Assembly: GCA_030529225.1 (NCBI GenBank) | Contig: JAUMXH010000004.1 | Coordinates: 1-64,000 of the forward strand | DNA length: 64,000 bases | Reading direction: 5' to 3' | From: Bacillota bacterium | GTDB taxonomy: Bacteria; Bacillota; Clostridia; Peptostreptococcales; Acidaminobacteraceae | In this document: piece by piece, positions 62,780-64,000 of the stretch | Position numbering within the stretch: position 1 is the stretch's first letter | Layout: every line of letters begins with the position of its first letter | Position numbers and translations under genes: made by a program | The notes under the pieces: model-generated | What the model was told of the DNA's origin: nothing | Seen by the model: only the letters and a program-made list of their open reading frames with translations | The model's database searches: none

Positions 62780-62998
62780 CTACTTATCGCGCCACGTTAT
62801 TCTACCTTGCGTCAAATCGTAGGGCGATAGCTCCATTGTTACCTTATCTCCGGGAAGTATCCTGATAAAATTCATCCTCAGTTTTCCGGATATGTGCGCC
62901 AATACTTCGTGATCATTTTCAAGTTTGACCTTAAACATCGCATTGGGAAGCGCCTCTGTAACGACCCCTTTTACCTCGATAGTATCTTTTTTTGACAT
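62780..62998 (-). CDS. infA: Translation initiation factor IF-1
   Basis: 72 residues. Single OB-fold with [40 protein letters not shown] and [11 protein letters not shown]. Binds the A site of the 30S subunit during initiation. AAGGA site before the ATG. Between the KOW gene and rpmJ as expected. Confidence 0.98.
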   Translation of the reverse strand: MSKKDTIEVKGVVTEALPNAMFKVKLENDHEVLAHISGKLRMNFIRILPGDKVTMELSPYDLTQGRITWRDK

Positions 62999-63013
62999 AA
63001 TATCCTTTCCTTG

Positions 63014-63307
63014 TTACGCCCTTTGACCAAGCGAAAACTCCGCTATCGCATTCCTTAGCTGAACATCGGATACCTTTTCTCCTCTATCCAAGCTATCTTT
63101 TATAAATTTTGACTCCAGTTTACTCACACTCAAGTGCTTTAATTTCTTCAGTTTTGGCTTGTCGACCTTGCGCAAATCCCCATCGGCGATCAGGACAAAG
63201 TCGGAGTTTATGACTTTCAAAATAATAAAAGGTCTTAATTTATCTCTGCCAGCCTTTGAAATTACAAACGTGCCGACACTGACATTATTTTCAGAATTCA
63301 GTTCCAC
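63014..63307 (-). CDS. KOW-domain RNA-binding protein (L14e-like)
   Basis: 97 residues. The first 50 form a KOW/SH3-like barrel (VGTFVISKAGRDKLRPFIIL, then FVLIADGDLRKVDKPK) and the rest is a basic helix. Proteins of this type, resembling archaeal L14e, are encoded between map and infA in many clostridia; they probably bind rRNA or ribosomes, but their role is not established. It lies 15 bases before infA and 2 bases after map. Confidence 0.88.
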   Translation of the reverse strand: MELNSENNVSVGTFVISKAGRDKLRPFIILKVINSDFVLIADGDLRKVDKPKLKKLKHLSVSKLESKFIKDSLDRGEKVSDVQLRNAIAEFSLGQRA

Positions 63308-63309
63308 GC

Positions 63310-64000
63310 CTATTCCTCCGAATTGGTCAATATCACAGGACCATCCTTAGTTATGGCTATCGTTTGTTCATGATGAGCGGCAGCCAACCTGTCTAAGGTC
63401 ACGACAGTCCATCCGTCATCCAGGGTCTCGACCTCGTAGGTTCCCAAGGTAATCATCGGTTCGACGGCAATGACCATGCCCTCTTTTAACCTCGGTCCCT
63501 TATCTCTGTCTCCGTAGTTCGGAACCTGCGGATCTTCGTGCAAGCTGGTGCCCACACCGTGTCCGACCAAATCCCTGACCACGCCGAACCCTCTGGCTTC
63601 GACGAACTTCTGAACGGAATTGCCGATGTTCGATAATCGGTTGCCGACATAGCACTCTTTTAAGCCTTCCTCGAACGCGAGTCTGGCGGTTTCCACCAAA
63701 TTCACAATCTCGGGTTTGACGTTACCTACAAGGTGAGTCCTCGCGGCATCAGAATAATAGCCTTCAAAAATAACTCCAGCGTCGATGCTTACTATATCAC
63801 CATCTTTTAGTTTCTTGTCATTCGGTATTCCGTGAACCACGACCTCATTCACAGAGGTACATAAGCAAGCCGGAAAGCCGTTATATCCTTTAAAAGCAGG
63901 CTTGACGCCCTCTCTCCTAATGATATCCTCGGCTATTTGATCCAGCTCCCTCGTTGTGATCCCTACTCGAATATGTTCTTTCAGGGTCCTATGGATGAGC
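63310..64000 (-). CDS. map: Methionine aminopeptidase type I (5' end outside window)
   Basis: Open through the window end, so about 20-25 N-terminal residues are missing; 229 codons are visible. It removes the initiator Met from new proteins. Family motifs in order: TSVNEVVVHGIPND (substrate-site His), IVSIDAGVIFEGYYSDAARTHLVG (metal Asp pair), GHGVGTSLHEDPQVPNYG (His), VIAVEPMITLGTYE (Glu) and the final ILTNSEE. No N-terminal SEC-C zinc extension is visible in this part. First visible gene of the map-KOW-infA-rpmJ-rpsM-rpsK-rpoA-rplQ block; adk would be expected upstream. Confidence 0.96.
   Translation of the reverse strand, partial: LIHRTLKEHIRVGITTRELDQIAEDIIRREGVKPAFKGYNGFPACLCTSVNEVVVHGIPNDKKLKDGDIVSIDAGVIFEGYYSDAARTHLVGNVKPEIVNLVETARLAFEEGLKECYVGNRLSNIGNSVQKFVEARGFGVVRDLVGHGVGTSLHEDPQVPNYGDRDKGPRLKEGMVIAVEPMITLGTYEVETLDDGWTVVTLDRLAAAHHEQTIAITKDGPVILTNSEE

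Overview
The window comes from a Gram-positive, low-redox anaerobe of the Clostridia type (Bacillota). Evidence: clostridial gene order in the ribosomal block (map, a KOW-protein gene, infA, rpmJ, rpsM, rpsK, rpoA, rplQ), SRP RNA upstream of dnaX, two S-layer-homology (SLH) surface proteins, strong AGGAGG-type ribosome sites, frequent TTG/GTG starts, CheX, methyl-accepting chemotaxis proteins behind SigD-like promoters, and a selenium-metabolism gene group. The body of the window has balanced to moderately high GC; the first 1.4 kb and about 47.9-50.1 kb are visibly AT-richer. I cannot name the genus. All family calls are from reading the translated sequence; no database search was run.

Layout. 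0-1.4 kb: AT-rich accessory end with an unknown partial gene and a polytopic membrane protein. 1.6-11.5 kb: guaA, a DMP19-like protein, a 1333-residue SLH surface protein, mtnN and guaB. 11.6-19 kb: ddl, a DUF1934 gene, a small-multidrug-export-type gene, recA, birA, glmM, cheX and cca. 19-24.5 kb (minus): dnaX-ybaB-recR-pepA-SLH protein, preceded by the SRP RNA gene. 24.5-27.5 kb: a Cys-rich micro-protein, a HAD phosphatase and an array of 14 tRNA genes with one promoter. 27.7-36.7 kb: an S41 peptidase, an unknown protein and a minus-strand operon gltX-cysS-mrnC-rlmB-yitT-helicase. 36.9-40.8 kb: a compact five-gene unit, SpeD / DUF4178 / DUF350 / membrane-fused SpeE / RanBP2-type zinc finger. 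40.8-44 kb (minus): cysteine-desulfurase-like protein, DUF3343, YedF-like DsrE protein and a MetE-like methyltransferase interrupted in frame by one UGA. 44-50.5 kb: TetR with FtsX/LolD-type ABC transporter, then a second ABC transporter between two copies of a promoter repeat. 50.5-57.2 kb: three chemoreceptors. 57.2-60.3 kb: a broken DUF4261 gene, SMI1/KNR4 protein, small membrane protein, alpha/beta hydrolase and LysR regulator. 60.4-64 kb: ribosomal/RNA polymerase block without rpsD.

The strongest discovery is the MetE-like gene at 40855-42036 (minus). Two ORFs that look like a broken gene are in the same frame and separated only by UGA. The UGA is followed at bacterial-SECIS distance by a perfect hairpin with G in the apical loop, the zinc ligands of the MetE family are intact on the far side, and the three genes directly upstream belong to families tied to selenium handling. 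I read it as a selenocysteine-containing methyltransferase of about 393 residues. The second is the SpeD-DUF4178-DUF350-SpeE-RanBP2 unit, a reduced version of a polyamine/membrane-stress neighbourhood; its SpeD has Thr instead of the usual Glu before the pyruvoyl-forming Ser.

Links between parts: MtnN would recycle the methylthioadenosine made by an aminopropyltransferase and the SAH made by methyltransferases; GuaA and GuaB complete GMP synthesis; CheX and the three chemoreceptors imply a motile, chemotactic cell; the LysR near 59.4 kb resembles regulators that I recall being tied to selenium metabolism.
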